Positions 1-9,951 are shown, counted from the stretch's first letter. The stretch: 64,000 nucleotides of DNA from Symbiodinium natans (GCA_905221605.1 CAJNDS010000112.1:110507-174506), one strand, 5' to 3'. Numbers and translations: made by a program. The notes: generated from the letters alone by a model not told the origin.

Positions 1-590
1 TTTTGGGCGGTTCTCTCAATAGTTTTCCCTTTCTTCTTGGCCACATGGTATCACTATTAGACCGTGGGTCTTTGATCTGTTTCCAAGCTTGTTGTAACCA
101 CGTCAGAAGTCCGAATTAATGAATAAGAATACGAGTTACAAGGACGGAGTGAACATGAGGGCGCGTGAATTCGTATTACCACGAGCCATCGGAACTTCAT
201 TACGAAGTCCCCAACACCAGAATAAACGAGATGACCATACATAACAAATAGCAGTAAGTGTGCTGAACATTCTATCCCGACGAAGAAATCCAAGAAGCTC
301 TGTATCCTTCTTGCGATCATCTTCACGCCTCATCTGCTAAATCCCGGTGTTCTCACCTTCGACACCACCACGAAGTTTCATTCTCCCCCATCATGGCTGC
401 TACCGTCTGTATCTAGATGCCTTATATAGCCCCTAGTATACCTAAGTAGCCCCTACATAACCCTTAAAGAACCCCTAAGCTCCCTTGTAAGGGTCCCTCC
501 TTTAGTTTAGAGCCTGCCCCTGGCTCCTCGTCAGGGCTCAAGTGGACGGTTCGTCGTGCTTCGGCCCTTAGACGGCTTCCGCTGCAAATG
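1..590. other. Left flank, no recognisable gene
   Basis: Short reading frames occur on the minus strand but none shows a recognisable domain, periodic composition or convincing splice boundaries. No repeat is obvious before the telomere-like array that begins near 592. Confidence 0.5.
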
Positions 591-591
591 T

Positions 592-697
592 TTAGGGTTT
601 AGGGTTTAGGGTTTAGGGTTTAGGGTTTAGGGTTTAGGGTTTAGGGTTTAGGGTTTAGGGTTTAGGGTTTAGGGTTTAGGGTTAGGGTTTAGGTTTA
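592..697 (+). repeat. Interstitial telomere-like array (TTTAGGG)n
   Basis: About 14 near-perfect tandem copies of TTTAGGG read on the plus strand, ending in degenerate copies (GTTAGGG, TTTAGG). The heptamer is the plant/dinoflagellate telomere unit, but here it lies inside unique sequence, so this is an interstitial array and not a chromosome end. Confidence 0.95.
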
Positions 698-959
698 GGT
701 GTATTCAGATAGGGCTTTGGAGAAGTCGCTTCCTAGCTGGGCTGGGCACGACTCGAGTCTCAGCGATCAGTTTTCCGCAGCTTCAGAGACTGGAGTTCTG
801 GAGTTCACACAAGCCTGGGTTAAGAGGGCTTCGTGACTACAGGCACAACAGCTGCAGGCAAGGCCTTGTCTTCTAATTACGTCGCGAATGACCTGACCGA
901 ACGCTCGGAGGCTCGCTGCTGAGGCCCTAAACCCTCATCAACCCTAAACCCCCAGCTGA

Positions 960-1110
960 ACCCCTCCTGCCCTGCCCCCTCGAGTGCATTTCAGCGAAGA
1001 TGTATTGCCACGAGGGCCCGGGCCGGCGCATGATGCCTGCACGGTCCTTGGCTGCAAGCCCCCACTTACACATGTTTTGACCAGGCTCCTCGGAATTTGA
1101 AAGTAAGCTT
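960..1110 (-). CDS. Possible exon, unknown
   Basis: A minus-strand frame with a mixed, protein-like composition (includes EEPGQNMCKWGLAAKDRAG and WQYIFAEMHSRGQG) lies between telomere-like arrays. I recognise no family, and no start, stop or splice pair is secured. It could be chance. Confidence 0.2.
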
Positions 1111-1585
1111 GGGCCGTGTTGCGCTAAGCTTGAGGGCTTCTCTGCAGCTTCTTGCGTTTGCAAAAGTTTAAACCTGCAACAGCTGGACAGAAGTCCCTAT
1201 TATCCAATGCTCAAGGCTTGAGGCTGAGGGCAGTCGGGAGACTCTTGACATCGCAAAACCATGATATCATACTGCACGAGACTGGATACAAGAAAGCTCG
1301 AGCAGCACTTCGTGATCACCAGCCACGGATCCCAAGAATTTAATAGTGCTGAGCTCCCAGAGTGTCATTAGGATTATTGGATTATAAAGTTGTTTTGGCC
1401 AATCCCAACCAGTCCCGAAAGCATACGAGCAAAACCAATAGCAGGAATAGCCGCATGGGGTCTCACACGTGCTTGAGCCATGAGTGTGAGAAGAGACATT
1501 CGGCCACTGCATCAGGCGCGCCGACCCCCGAAGTGTCTTGTCTCCTGGCGCCCTCATTGCCCTCGCCGCCTCCACCACTTACACC

Positions 1586-1672
1586 CCCCCCCCCCCCCCC
1601 CCTTTAGAGACCTTTCGAAAACCCTAAACCCTAAACCCATAAACCCTAAAACCCTAAACCCTAAACCCTAAT
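1586..1672. repeat. Poly-C run followed by (CCCTAAA)n
   Basis: A run of 18 C residues precedes a degenerate telomere-like array in the CCCTAAA orientation, opposite to the array at 592. Both orientations occur within 1 kb, so the arrays did not arise from one block. Confidence 0.85.
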
Positions 1673-1775
1673 GTGTAGCGTCCAGGGCCCCTGAAGTTCC
1701 TCACCCCAAACGTCGGCCCGAAGCCATCCCCAAGCTGCGTGTCTCCAAACCTCTCCAACTGCCTCATGCCTAACC

Positions 1776-1890
1776 CCCATAATAAGCCCTATAAGCCCCA
1801 ATAAGCCCTATAAGCCCTATATAAGCCCTAATAAGCCCTATAAGCCCTATAAGCCCTATAAGCCCTATAATCCCTATAAGCCCTGTAAGC
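1776..1890 (+). repeat. Tandem CCCTATAAG repeat
   Basis: About twelve copies of a roughly 9-10 bp unit (CCCTATAAG, with CCCTAATAAG variants). It may be a diverged relative of the CCCTAAA heptamer, but the unit length differs. Confidence 0.85.
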
Positions 1891-2157
1891 CCTGTAAAGC
1901 CCCAGACCGTCCCAAACCATCCTACAACCCAATCCGGCCCGGCGGCCCGCACTGGGGGCTTCAGCGCGGCGCCCAGCGAGGCAAGCAGCCCGCTGGGGCC
2001 ACTGCCCTGCAAAGCGGTTTTGGATTTTGGGTTTTGGGTTTAGGGTTTTGGGTTTCTTTGAAGTGGCGGGGTTCAGATCGATTCGGGGTCGGGCGCGGCA
2101 TCTTTGCTTGGAAGCTCAAGGGTTTGAGCTTCTTGTTTATGTGCGGGCTAGGCCGGG

Positions 2158-2320
2158 CTAGGCCGGGCTTGGGTTGGGATCTGACATGGCTGCCAGGCCT
2201 TCTCCACACGTATGCAGAAGTAGCTCGGCAGCTCCGCCTGCAGAGATCAAACGGTCAACACTGGTCCCTTCGGCATCGTAGCCAAAGCCTTCGCCGCCCA
2301 AGGATTGCGTCGCTGCAGCT
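2158..2320 (-). CDS. Possible exon(s), weakly armadillo-like
   Basis: A minus frame contains SVDRLISAGGAAELLLHTCG, which loosely resembles the third helix region of an armadillo repeat. A GC-type donor (CTCTGCAG then GCGGAG) lies inside the frame, so only part may be coding. The similarity is short and I would not name the gene from it. Confidence 0.22.
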
Positions 2321-2845
2321 ACATGTTGAGATATGGGTCTGCATGTTGCAAAGTCGCTTCGAAAGCTCGCATGATTTATCACAAACCCTGGTCCTCGAGT
2401 CCCGAAACCCAAAGCCCCAACTACTCCGACACTGACGTGAAGCTTGCTTTCAGGAGCCTTGCCTGCTTCAAGGTCCCCTGCCAAAGCCCCACCAAAAGAA
2501 CCCCGGAGCTCCGGCGCAACGCGAGCCCCTAAACGCAGGCCTCGGCTTGCTCCGTGGGGAGGGGGCCTGCGAACGCGCGCGCGCGCACGCCCGCGGCGTT
2601 TCTTCAGGGTTTAAAGATGCAGGGCTAGACCGCCAATCGTGACCCATAGTGCGACCTGATTTTTTGTGCGACCTCCGATAGTTGCAAGCCGCCAGGAGCA
2701 GAGCTAGCTGGTCCCATGCAGCACTGGCTGCACCTTGGCTTAGTGGCAACCTGCATCTGAGAATATAAACTCGATACAGTAAAACAAACTGCACGACATG
2801 AGCGCCAAGCACTACCCGCCCTTGTCGCAAACCCGGCAAGAAAAA

Positions 2846-3246
2846 TTGTTTTACTTCGAACATCCCCAACCTCTCTTGGGGGCACTCCGGAGACGACTCT
2901 GGGGTTGGGCACTTCAGGGAGACTCTGGGGCTGGGCACTCCGGGCACTCCGGGGACACTCTGGAGTTGGGCACTCCAGGGAGACTCAGGGGTTGGGCACT
3001 TCAGGGAAACTCCTAACACTCCGGAAAGACTCTGGAGTTGGGGTTGGGCACTCCAGGGAGACTCTGGGGCTGGTCACTCCGGGAGACTCTGGCGACACTG
3101 TGGTGTTGGGCACTCTAGGGAGGCTCTGGGGTTGGGCACTCCAGGGACACTCTAGAGTTGGGCAGGGACACTTTGGGGTTGGGCACTGGGCAAGGAGAAG
3201 AGTTGAGTTTAACATCCAACAACCCCACACCGACGGCGGGAAAATG
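2846..3246 (-). mobile_element. Composite element, copy A
   Basis: One arm reads TTGTTTTACTTCGAACATCC (2847-2866) and the other AAGAGTTGAGTTTAACATCC (3198-3217). Between them is a tandem array of about ten copies of a unit near 27 bp with the core GGGCACTCCAGGGAGACTC. The same arms and core recur at 4323-4820 and 35255-35489, where the orientation is reversed. Shared arms mean the whole unit moved, rather than the minisatellite arising three times. I see no coding capacity, so it would be non-autonomous. Confidence 0.75.
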
Positions 3247-4013
3247 TAAGCAACAAAATCAACCCTTGAAAATACGACACAAACCCAACCTCCACCTTGC
3301 CTTCAGTGACCTCCGGAGTTGCCGGGCGCTCAGCACGCCTCGGTTTTGGCTTCAAAGGGTCTTTTAGGGTTTAGGGTTTAGGGTTTAGGATTTAGGATTT
3401 AGGGTTTAGGGTTTAGGGTTTTTTATGGGCTGGAGCCTCACGGACACTACCTCAGGCCTGTGGGCTCTGGCCCTGGCCTCCACAGGAACCAGCATCACCA
3501 GCACTAAGGCACCAAAAACACCCTCCGCCCGTTCGGCCTCTTCGGTCGCTGTGTCTGCACGGCGCGTGCAGCTCCACCCGCGGACACGCGCGGTTCCTTC
3601 GAGCAGATTTAGGGCATCTCGGTAGGCAAAATCGGACGTGGGCTGCGCGTCATGTTTGCCGCAGCCTGGCAAAACCAGTGCTGCTGAGCGCTTCTTTTCC
3701 ACACAGGCCTGTGAACACAATGCCTGGTGCAAACCGCTGTGGTTTGGGCTCTGCGTGGCAAGATCACTGCCTGGAGGACGACCTGTTCCTGTCACTCTGC
3801 TCCAGGCATTCACCTGCCGATGCTCCGCGCCTCTCACAACCTCTCTGAGCGGACTGTTCTCAACATAACATTGGTAGCGCTACACTGCTACACCCGCGGT
3901 TTCACAAGCCCAGGGCCCCACCACCCCACGGTCTGCAGACCCCGTACTTCTTGCAACTCCCTGGGTCCCTGGGGGCCCTGGTGAAATCGCGGCATCCCAA
4001 GAAAATCACACTT

Positions 4014-4103
4014 CTACTGCTGCACTTTCTCACAATGCGGGCCGTGGGCCTTGGGCCCGTGGGCCGCGCAGGCATGGCAGCAATGCGTCTCGTGCCAGGT
4101 CAC
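4014..4103 (-). CDS. Gene 1, terminal exon
   Basis: The acceptor CCCTCTAG is followed by VTWHETHCCHACAAHGPKAH... and a TAG stop (29 residues). It joins in phase 0 to the half-knuckle CAAEGCTYQ of the previous exon, restoring the consensus C-x3-GC-x-Y-x-TWH-x-x-CC-x2-C-x8-HG-x2-C. Gene 2 has an intron at the same place in a knuckle (before VTWHETHCC), which supports the join. The intervening 804-nt intron holds composite element copy B. Confidence 0.8.
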   Translation of the reverse strand: MTWHETHCCHACAAHGPKAHGPHCEKVQQ

Positions 4104-7100
4104 CTAGAGGGCTCACAGAGGCTTTGGAGTGTTGAGATGCCGAGTGCAATTGCTGTAGGGATGACTTCACAGCGTGTCTAGGTTTCTCGCAGCTTTGTGT
4201 TGAGAGTTATGAGAGGCAGATCCATCCAGCATGTTCCTCAACTACTTTGGGGCGCTGTGGAACTTGCTCTAGGGGTTGTCAGTTTACAGTTTGCTTTTGC
4301 CTATTTGACAGGTTTTGCTATTCCCCACCCTCGTGTGGCGCTGTTAGGTTTAAACTAAACTCTTCTCCTCGCCCGGTCTACTCCCTGGTGCGCCCAGCGT
4401 ACCCAACCCCAGAGCATTTTCAGAGAATATCCGGAGTGCCCAGCCCCAACCGGTATTTCTAGAGAATTCCTACAGACTCTTACTCAGAATTCCTAGAGTG
4501 CAACTTCAGAGTATCCGAGTATCCCCAGAGCATCCCTGGAGTGCCCACCCCCAGAGAGTCCCCAAAAATCCTTGAAGTGCCCAACCCCCGAAAAATCCCT
4601 GGACGCAGAGAATCCCCAGCGTCTCTCCAGAGAATCCTTCGAGTGCCCAACCCCAGGGTATCCCCTGCAGCGCCCAACCCCAGAGTATCCCCAGAGAACC
4701 CTTGGAGCGCGCATCCCCAAGAGCATCCTCACAAAATCCTGGGAGAGCCCAACCCGAGAGTGAGCCGGCAAATTCCTTGCCTGCAGGCTGCGGATGTCCG
4801 AAGTAAAGTAGTGTTGGTTTATTTGGTTTTGCTGTCCATCACATGGCCACAGGCACAGAGAGGGAGGAGAGGGAGGGGCTTCGAACAAGTGATGGGGGAG
4901 GCCCCGCCTGGTACGTGCATCCTTCAGCTGCGCAAGGCTTGCCGGCCGCCTTTGTCTCATTCGCCTCCGGTGTCCCAGGCTGCTTGCTCACAGCCGCGGA
5001 ATCCTCGCTGCTGTTCCCCTGGGCTGCTTCCACCTTGCTGACAAAGACGATGCCCTCGCAATGCTTGCCATGTCCACAGCGCTTGCCCTTTGCACATGCC
5101 CCACAGCAGTACTCACCCTTCGTCGCCTGGTATTGGCAGCCGGGTGTGGCACAGCACTTAGCGGCCTTGGGCTCGACATCTTCGCTGCTGCCGCTCTCTG
5201 ACACAATCACCTTGTCGCAGCGGGAACCATGCGCACCACGACCCTTCGCGCACACCTTGCAACAGTACTTGTCATGCCAAGTGGGCTTGTACTGGCAACC
5301 CGGTGTCGCGCAAGACTTGCCGTCCAGGGCCTTGCTCTCGGAATCCTCGCTGCTGTCCGATGCAACCATGCCACTCTTGAATATGATGCCCTCGCAGTGC
5401 TTGCCATGTCCACAGCGCTTGCCCTTTGCACATGCCCCACAGCAGTACTCACCCTTCGTCGCCTGGTATCGGCAGCCGGGTGTGGCACAGCACGTAGCGG
5501 CCTTGTGCTCGACATCTTCGCTGCTGCCACTCTCTGACGCAATCACCTTGTCACAACCGGAACCATGGGCACCACGACCCTTGGCGCATACCTTGCAACA
5601 GTACTTTTCATGCCAAGTGGGCTGGTACTGGCAGCCCGGTGTCGCACAGCGCTTGCCGTCCAGGGCCTTGCTCTCGGAATCCTCGCTGCTGTCCGATGCA
5701 ACCATGCCACTCTTGAATATGATGCCCTCGCAGCGCCTGCCATGTCCACAGCGCTTGCCCTTTGCACATGCCCCACAGCAGTAGTCACCCTTCGTCGCCT
5801 GGTATTGGCAGCCCGTTGTGGCACAGCACTTAGCGGCCTTGTGCTCGACATCCTCTGAGGGATTCTCGGTCAAGTTGTGGGAGCGATCGCAGTGACCTCC
5901 ATGCGAGCCAGGGCGGCGTGCACAGGTCTGGCAGCAGTGGGTCTGGTGCCACGTGGCCCGATAGCCGCAGCCTGAGCTGGCACACGCCCGGGTGGCACTG
6001 GTGTCGTCGGTCAGGCCTGCCTCTTCGACCCCGCGCTTGCCCTTTCCCTTGCATTTACCCCATTTCTGGCACTGGCCACCCTGCCCGAGGAGGCCCAGCA
6101 CAAAGGCCAAGGGCCCACAATGCTTGGACTTGAATGCATGATTCATGAGCCTCATGTGCAAGGGGTGCGTCGCCTCTGACAGCTTGCAGTCAAACTCATG
6201 TGCGGCACACTCACCTCCATGCACCTCCAGCCTTCTGGCATAGCATGCCCCGCACAGGTCGTAGTCAGGGCAGGAGCCACACTTGAAGCGAGGGCCAAGC
6301 AGAGGGTTTGCACCACAGCCATCGCAGACCACCCCCTGATGCACCAAGAGGCCCGGCAAGAAGGGGAGCCTCTCCTCCAGCCTGCCCAGGCCGTTGCGAA
6401 GCCGGTCGTGCTGGGACTCGAAGAACGTGGCCAGGAAGTTCAGCTTCTCATCGAAGCCTAAGGCCTGCAGGTTTAGGGTTTTGGGTTTAGGGTTTAGGGT
6501 TTAGGGTTTAGGGTTTAGGGTTTAGGGTTTAGGGTTTAGGGTTTAGGGTTTAGGGTTTAGGGTTTAGGGTTTAGGGTTTAGGGTTTAGGGTTTAGGCGAA
6601 AAGTCGATGACATTCAATCCGACTAGGGCCGCTACTGTTGTGCTCACGCCCGGGCCTCCAGCTCAGTCACCAAGGACAACAAGAACTGGCCGCCATTTTC
6701 CGGCGACACCTGGACACGACAGCAGCTTTCGCCGTTCCACAGCATGCTTTTCGTAATCATATGTAGACAACTGGTACCTGTACAATACCCGTTCTCTGCT
6801 CAGACAAAATATTCGAGAATACACGGCCAAAGACCGTTGCCAAAAATGAAGGCACTTCTTCAGAAAGCAGATCCAGAAACAGCACGGCGCTTCTGTGTAA
6901 CAGAAAACGCCTGCGCCACTGATTCTTCGATTCGAAAATGACAACCTACACGTGCACCCGACCCCCCAAAACAAGACTCAAACGTGGCACATGCAAGCCC
7001 TGAGCCCTTCAGGCCTGTTCATTTGGGAGTGTACGAACATAGGGGCCCCCCAAGGAAAGCCCCAACTAATAGGATTCCCTTTACAAAAAGGACCCCAAAA

Positions 7101-7775
7101 GCGGAAACCCCCATTTCTGGACTGGCCATACCTCCCCAGGCCTCGGCAAGGAAGCGTGCCAGGTCCTGCTCAGCCTTCCTTGGCTCCGAGGAGGTCATCA
7201 TCTTCCATTAAATATGGGCCCTTGAAAGGGTACCCAAAGTAGGGTTTAAGGTTTAGAGTTCAAAGTAGGGTTTAAGGTTTAGAGTTCAGGGTTCAGGGTT
7301 TAGGGTTTACCCCCTGTATACCCTATACAAACTAAGGGCCCTTGCATCAGAACCCTTTACAGGAGGTTAGGGACCATATTGAGGGCACATGAAACTACAC
7401 CAAGACATCAGAGTTGGGAAGAGCTTAGTGCTTCGGAGGCTTCGGATGATGTCACCTTCATACGCGCCTCTGCATACAGATGCCTCGTCCCAACCCTCAA
7501 CCCGGTCAGAGCCTTAACGACCAAAAAGTTCTTGTTAGGTCATAAAGTTCCCAAAGCTTAAACCCAGAAAGCCCCTCTCCGAACCAAGGCTCTGGAGGCT
7601 GTTGCGGCCGAGGAAGGACCAAAGCTCCTAGCGTAGAGCTGTAGGGCTGCAAGGGCTTCGGGTGTCGGTTTCTAGGAGCACTTCGGGTTTGGGGTCGAGT
7701 TTGGGATGTAGTGAGAATGAAGCAGCAAGGCGAGCCGCCTTTTTTGTCACACACACACACACACACACACACCCA

Positions 7776-7830
<55 letters not shown>

Positions 7831-9951
7831 GCGCGCGCGCGCGCGCGCGCTCACTCATACACCAACCCAGTTCACCTTCAGTATGCCCCCGAAAGCCCTG
7901 AACCCCACCTGCCCACCCTAAACCCTAAACCCAAAGCCCGAAACCCTGAACCCTACAATCCCGCGGAGCGACACCAGCTCCTGCAACGCCTCTCCCAACG
8001 CCGGCACGAATCTCCTGGGACCGCACCAAACCCTACAGATCCCGACAGCTTTTGGGTTTAGGGTTTAGGGTTTGTCTTTTACAAAGCGCGCACGTCGTAC
8101 ATCGCAGCGCCATACCGCAGCTGCGAAGGACCAGGGTCAAGAGCGGTTTTTCAGGGTGCCTAAAGGAGGGCCTCAACTCTCATAGCCTGAGCATCTGCTC
8201 GCAGAGAAGTACTCAAGGGGAGTTGCGCCTCTGGAAGCTCAACCATCTTATGCACCCTGCTCGCCTGACAACCGAAGGTCCCAAAGATCCCAAAGCATTC
8301 GAAGAGAACCCTAAACCCTAAACCCTAAACCCTAAAACCCTAAATTTTAAAGCCCTAAAGCCCTAAAACCCTAAAGCCCTAAAACCCTTAAACCCTAAAC
8401 CCTAAACCGCAATCTATGTAACCCCTATCCATGTCCGACAAGCACATCTGCAACCAAAGCTCAAGGCCGCACAGAGGGGACGGCCCAGGGCCTCGGGCGC
8501 CTTTGAACAGGGCCCCGGGCAATCAGATGGTTCAGGGTTTTAGGGCTTAGGGTTGAGGGTTTAGGGTTTAGGGTTTAGGGCATAGGGTCTAGGAATTTTC
8601 GGGTTGCAAAGGGGGTGAGAGGGTTCAAGGCTCAGGATGGGAGCTTGCTTTCATAAGGCTACCCCAGCCTATTGCACGGAGCCAAGGGACGAACAAAAGG
8701 AAGGGAGTGCTTCAGTGCTGTTGGAGGCGAGTTTCGGGTTTAGGGTTTAGGAGTTCTACCCCCCAAAGCCGCCCAAGCCTTCCGCCTGCCGAAGAAGCCT
8801 GAACCCCCTCCCTAAATCCTACGCAAAGCCACCAAAAAAAACACCAACACCCCGAACATCCCACAGAAACCCCTAATGGCAACCTAAGGCCCGAAGTAGG
8901 GTTTGCGGGGAGTGTCGTGTGGCCTCTTCTCGGGCTTTGCTTGCGAGGCGTGGCAGCGTGCAGACCAGAGCGCTGGCAATCGCCTCTGGTGAGGCGGGTT
9001 GCTGGGGCTTTGGAGGTTCCATTCGGGCTCTGTTTGGGGGGTTCTGGGATGTGTCTGGGGTTCTTGGCCCTGGGTTGCTAGGTTCTCTCAGCGTTTTGCG
9101 CTTCTGCCCGCCTGCGGGGAAAGGGCAGCAGCCAGCGAGTGCACCGGCTCGGACTGGAACCACTGATGGCGGCCGTGCCAGCTCCACCAGGGGTGCTCCT
9201 CTTCAGAGGGTGGACTGGGGAGTCTGGGCTTTCGGAATCTGAACTCAGCATGTGGAGGCACTTTATGGGCACTTTATGAGCATCACTACAGATTGCTCCT
9301 CATGCTGCTGCGACTGTTCGCCATGGCTGTGGCCGTGCCAGTGGCCATGCCAATTGCCTTGCCACCCAAACCTGCATTTGCCACTGCCGCCTTTGCCCCA
9401 CTTGCCCCACTTGCCCTTGCCGTTTCCTTTGCCCTTGCATTGCGGGTCCCAGGCAGCGTCGGGAGCGTTCCAGGGCACCTGACTGGACTCCCCATCTTCT
9501 GGCGCTGGTGGTGCCTTGGGGGCCGTGGCAGTGTCTGCGGCTTCCTGGAGAGGCACATGAGGCACGGCCTTTGCGAGGAGAGGCAGGGGCTTTGGGAGGC
9601 TCACGAGCTCGAGGCGGAGAACCACCTTGCCCGTGCTGCCTGCCATGTCCACACCATTGGCTCGTGCCTGGGCCAAGAAATCCCCGAGCGAGGCCTCACA
9701 AAGCGTGCACGCGTCCCCTTCCTCGTCGAGGTACCTCGGTGCCGAGGCCCACTTAGGTTTCGACATGTTATCTTTGCGCACCTCAAAACCATAAGAAAGA
9801 CTACTGAGCCTCCAAGCTACCGGGTGGTACAGTCCTTGGCTTCGGGGAAGAGTCGGCTTACGTTGCTGGTGATCTCCTCGAAACTGGGCGTAGTGCTCTC
9901 GAGGAGGCACCGACGCACCTCGGACTGGTAGGTGACCTTGAGGACTGCCAT
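4014..9951 (-). CDS. Gene 1: PB1-ZZ-multi-knuckle protein (p62/NBR1-like layout)
   Basis: Multi-exon gene. Exons I can place: 9841-9951 and about 9263-9751 (PB1 and Gly/Lys/His linker), probable short exons near 8924-9000 and 7132-7165, then 4908-6464 (ZZ finger and knuckles) and 4014-4103 (last half-knuckle and stop). The PB1 has both the basic-face lysine (LKVTY) and the acidic OPCA signature (YLDEEGD), the AB type that can self-polymerise. PB1 followed by ZZ is the architecture of selective-autophagy receptors p62 and NBR1; no LIR or FW domain is identified here. The knuckle series (C-x4-GC-x-Y ... CC-x2-C-x6-8-HG-x2-C) is not a family I can name. Joining into one gene is inferred from order, strand, reading phase and the identical layout of the paralogue at 49-55 kb. 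Confidence 0.7.
4323..4820 (+). mobile_element. Composite element, copy B (inside gene 1's last intron)
   Basis: The left arm (4323-4378) has the AACTCTTCTCCTCGCCCGG motif, and the right arm (about 4787-4820) has GATGTCCGAAGTAAAG. The core is a more degenerate minisatellite of CCAACCCCAGAG-type units. The copy lies wholly within the intron 4104-4907 of the PB1-ZZ gene on the opposite strand and probably lengthened it. Confidence 0.75.
4908..6464 (-). CDS. Gene 1, main exon: ZZ finger and six and a half Cys/His knuckles
   Basis: 519 codons in one open frame. The acceptor CTGCAG at 6465-6470 sits directly beside a telomere-like array; the donor is CAG|GC at 4907. Residues 1-35 are helical (DEKLNFLATFFESQHDRLRN). 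Residues about 44-90 form a ZZ finger: CDGC, then FKCGSC, DLCGACYARR and the closing His pair. A GKCKGKGKRG linker follows. Then come six complete knuckles and the first half of a seventh, alternating a TWHxxYCCKVCAKGRGAHG form with a TKGEYCCGACAKGKRCGHG form, joined by acidic serine linkers (SESGSSEDVE, ASDSSEDSES). The near-identity of alternate copies implies recent tandem duplication of a two-knuckle unit. Each knuckle has five to six Cys plus one His, enough for zinc binding (inference). Confidence 0.88.
6471..6596 (+). repeat. Interstitial telomere-like array abutting an acceptor site
   Basis: About 17 copies of TTTAGGG (CCCTAAA on the coding strand of gene 1), starting immediately beside the acceptor CTGCAG of the ZZ exon. 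The array therefore occupies the very 3' end of an intron, where a polypyrimidine-like tract would be expected. Confidence 0.92.
7030..7113. mobile_element. Introner-family copy
   Basis: The left end reads GTACGAACATAGGGG and the right end AAAAGCGGAAACCCCC, imperfect inverted repeats of the consensus GGGTTTCCGAAAATAGGGG. CATTT occurs on both flanks as a possible short target duplication. It lies in an inferred intron of gene 1. Confidence 0.6.
7132..7165 (-). CDS. Gene 1, possible micro-exon
   Basis: Encodes DLARFLAEAWG between a CAG acceptor and a GT donor (GGGGAG|GTATGG). It resembles the QAEAHLAELAQ helix of gene 2. It is very short, and supported only by splice signals, strand and position. 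Confidence 0.25.
7205..7396. mobile_element. Inverted-repeat element (family 3) split by a telomere-like array
   Basis: The left part ATATGGGCCCTTGAAAGGGTACCC and the right part CTGTATACCCTATACAAACTAAGGGCCC...AAACTACACC align in order with the intact copy at 25321-25468. Between them (7237-7309) lies a block of TTTAGGG-like and GTTTAAGG/GTTTAGAG units absent from that copy. Confidence 0.6.
7748..7850 (+). repeat. Microsatellite (AC)n-(GCAC)n-(GC)n
   Basis: About 11 AC dinucleotides, then about 15 copies of a GCAC/ACGC tetranucleotide, then about 10 GC dinucleotides. All are alternating purine-pyrimidine, the class that favours Z-DNA. Confidence 0.95.
7900..8870. other. Spacer with short telomere-like fragments
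   Basis: Scattered one- to five-copy TTTAGGG or CCCTAAA blocks (for example 8053-8072, 8308-8407, 8536-8580) separated by unrecognised sequence. I see no convincing exon. Confidence 0.5.
8924..9000 (-). CDS. Gene 1, probable helical exon
   Basis: The frame reads SPEAIASALVCTLPRLASKA and reaches a GC donor (GAAGAG|GC) at 8923. It parallels LTPEVLAGVLAWKLPELL in gene 2, at the same place between the linker and the ZZ finger. The acceptor is not fixed. The match is short, so this is a suggestion from paralogy. Confidence 0.4.
9263..9751 (-). CDS. Gene 1, exon 2 (PB1 second half, Gly/Lys and His/Trp linker)
   Basis: The acceptor is CCTAAG just upstream of 9751. Encodes the OPCA motif YLDEEGDACTLC, the remaining PB1 helix (LGDFLAQARANG) and last strand (GKVVLRLELV), a Pro/Ala linker, then GKGNGKGKWGKWGKGG and a His/Trp stretch (GNWHGHWHGHSHG). 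The stop at 9263 follows quickly, so the true donor is probably within the last 60 nt. Gene 2 has the same linker types in the same order. In gene 2 the matching PB1 part is cut by two introns that are absent here. Confidence 0.72.
   Translation of the reverse strand, partial: WASAPRYLDEEGDACTLCEASLGDFLAQARANGVDMAGSTGKVVLRLELVSLPKPLPLLAKAVPHVPLQEAADTATAPKAPPAPEDGESSQVPWNAPDAAWDPQCKGKGNGKGKWGKWGKGGSGKCRFGWQGNWHGHWHGHSHGEQSQQHEEQSVVMLIKCP
9841..9951 (-). CDS. Gene 1, first coding exon (PB1, first half)
   Basis: Starts at ATG 9951 and encodes 37 residues, MAVLKVTYQSEVRR... to ...SRLFPE. The lysine in LKVTY and the paired arginines match the first two strands of PB1; SFEEITSNVSRLFPE matches helix 1. 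The frame would stop 7 codons later, so a donor is required: GAA|GC at 9840 keeps phase 0 with the next exon, and AAG|GA slightly downstream is the alternative. The ATG is chosen because the homologous exon of gene 2 aligns from the same point. Confidence 0.75.

Noticed and set aside
592-697. A true chromosome end
   Set aside because: The TTTAGGG arrays are short, occur in both orientations throughout, and have unique sequence on both sides.
4843-5858. Long plus-strand frames (up to 313 codons) opposite the ZZ exon
   Set aside because: They are antisense shadows of the knuckle repeats, repetitive in step with them and with no domain of their own.
7628-8061. His/Thr- and Ala/Arg-rich open frames on both strands
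   Set aside because: Produced by the (AC)n-(GCAC)n-(GC)n microsatellite.
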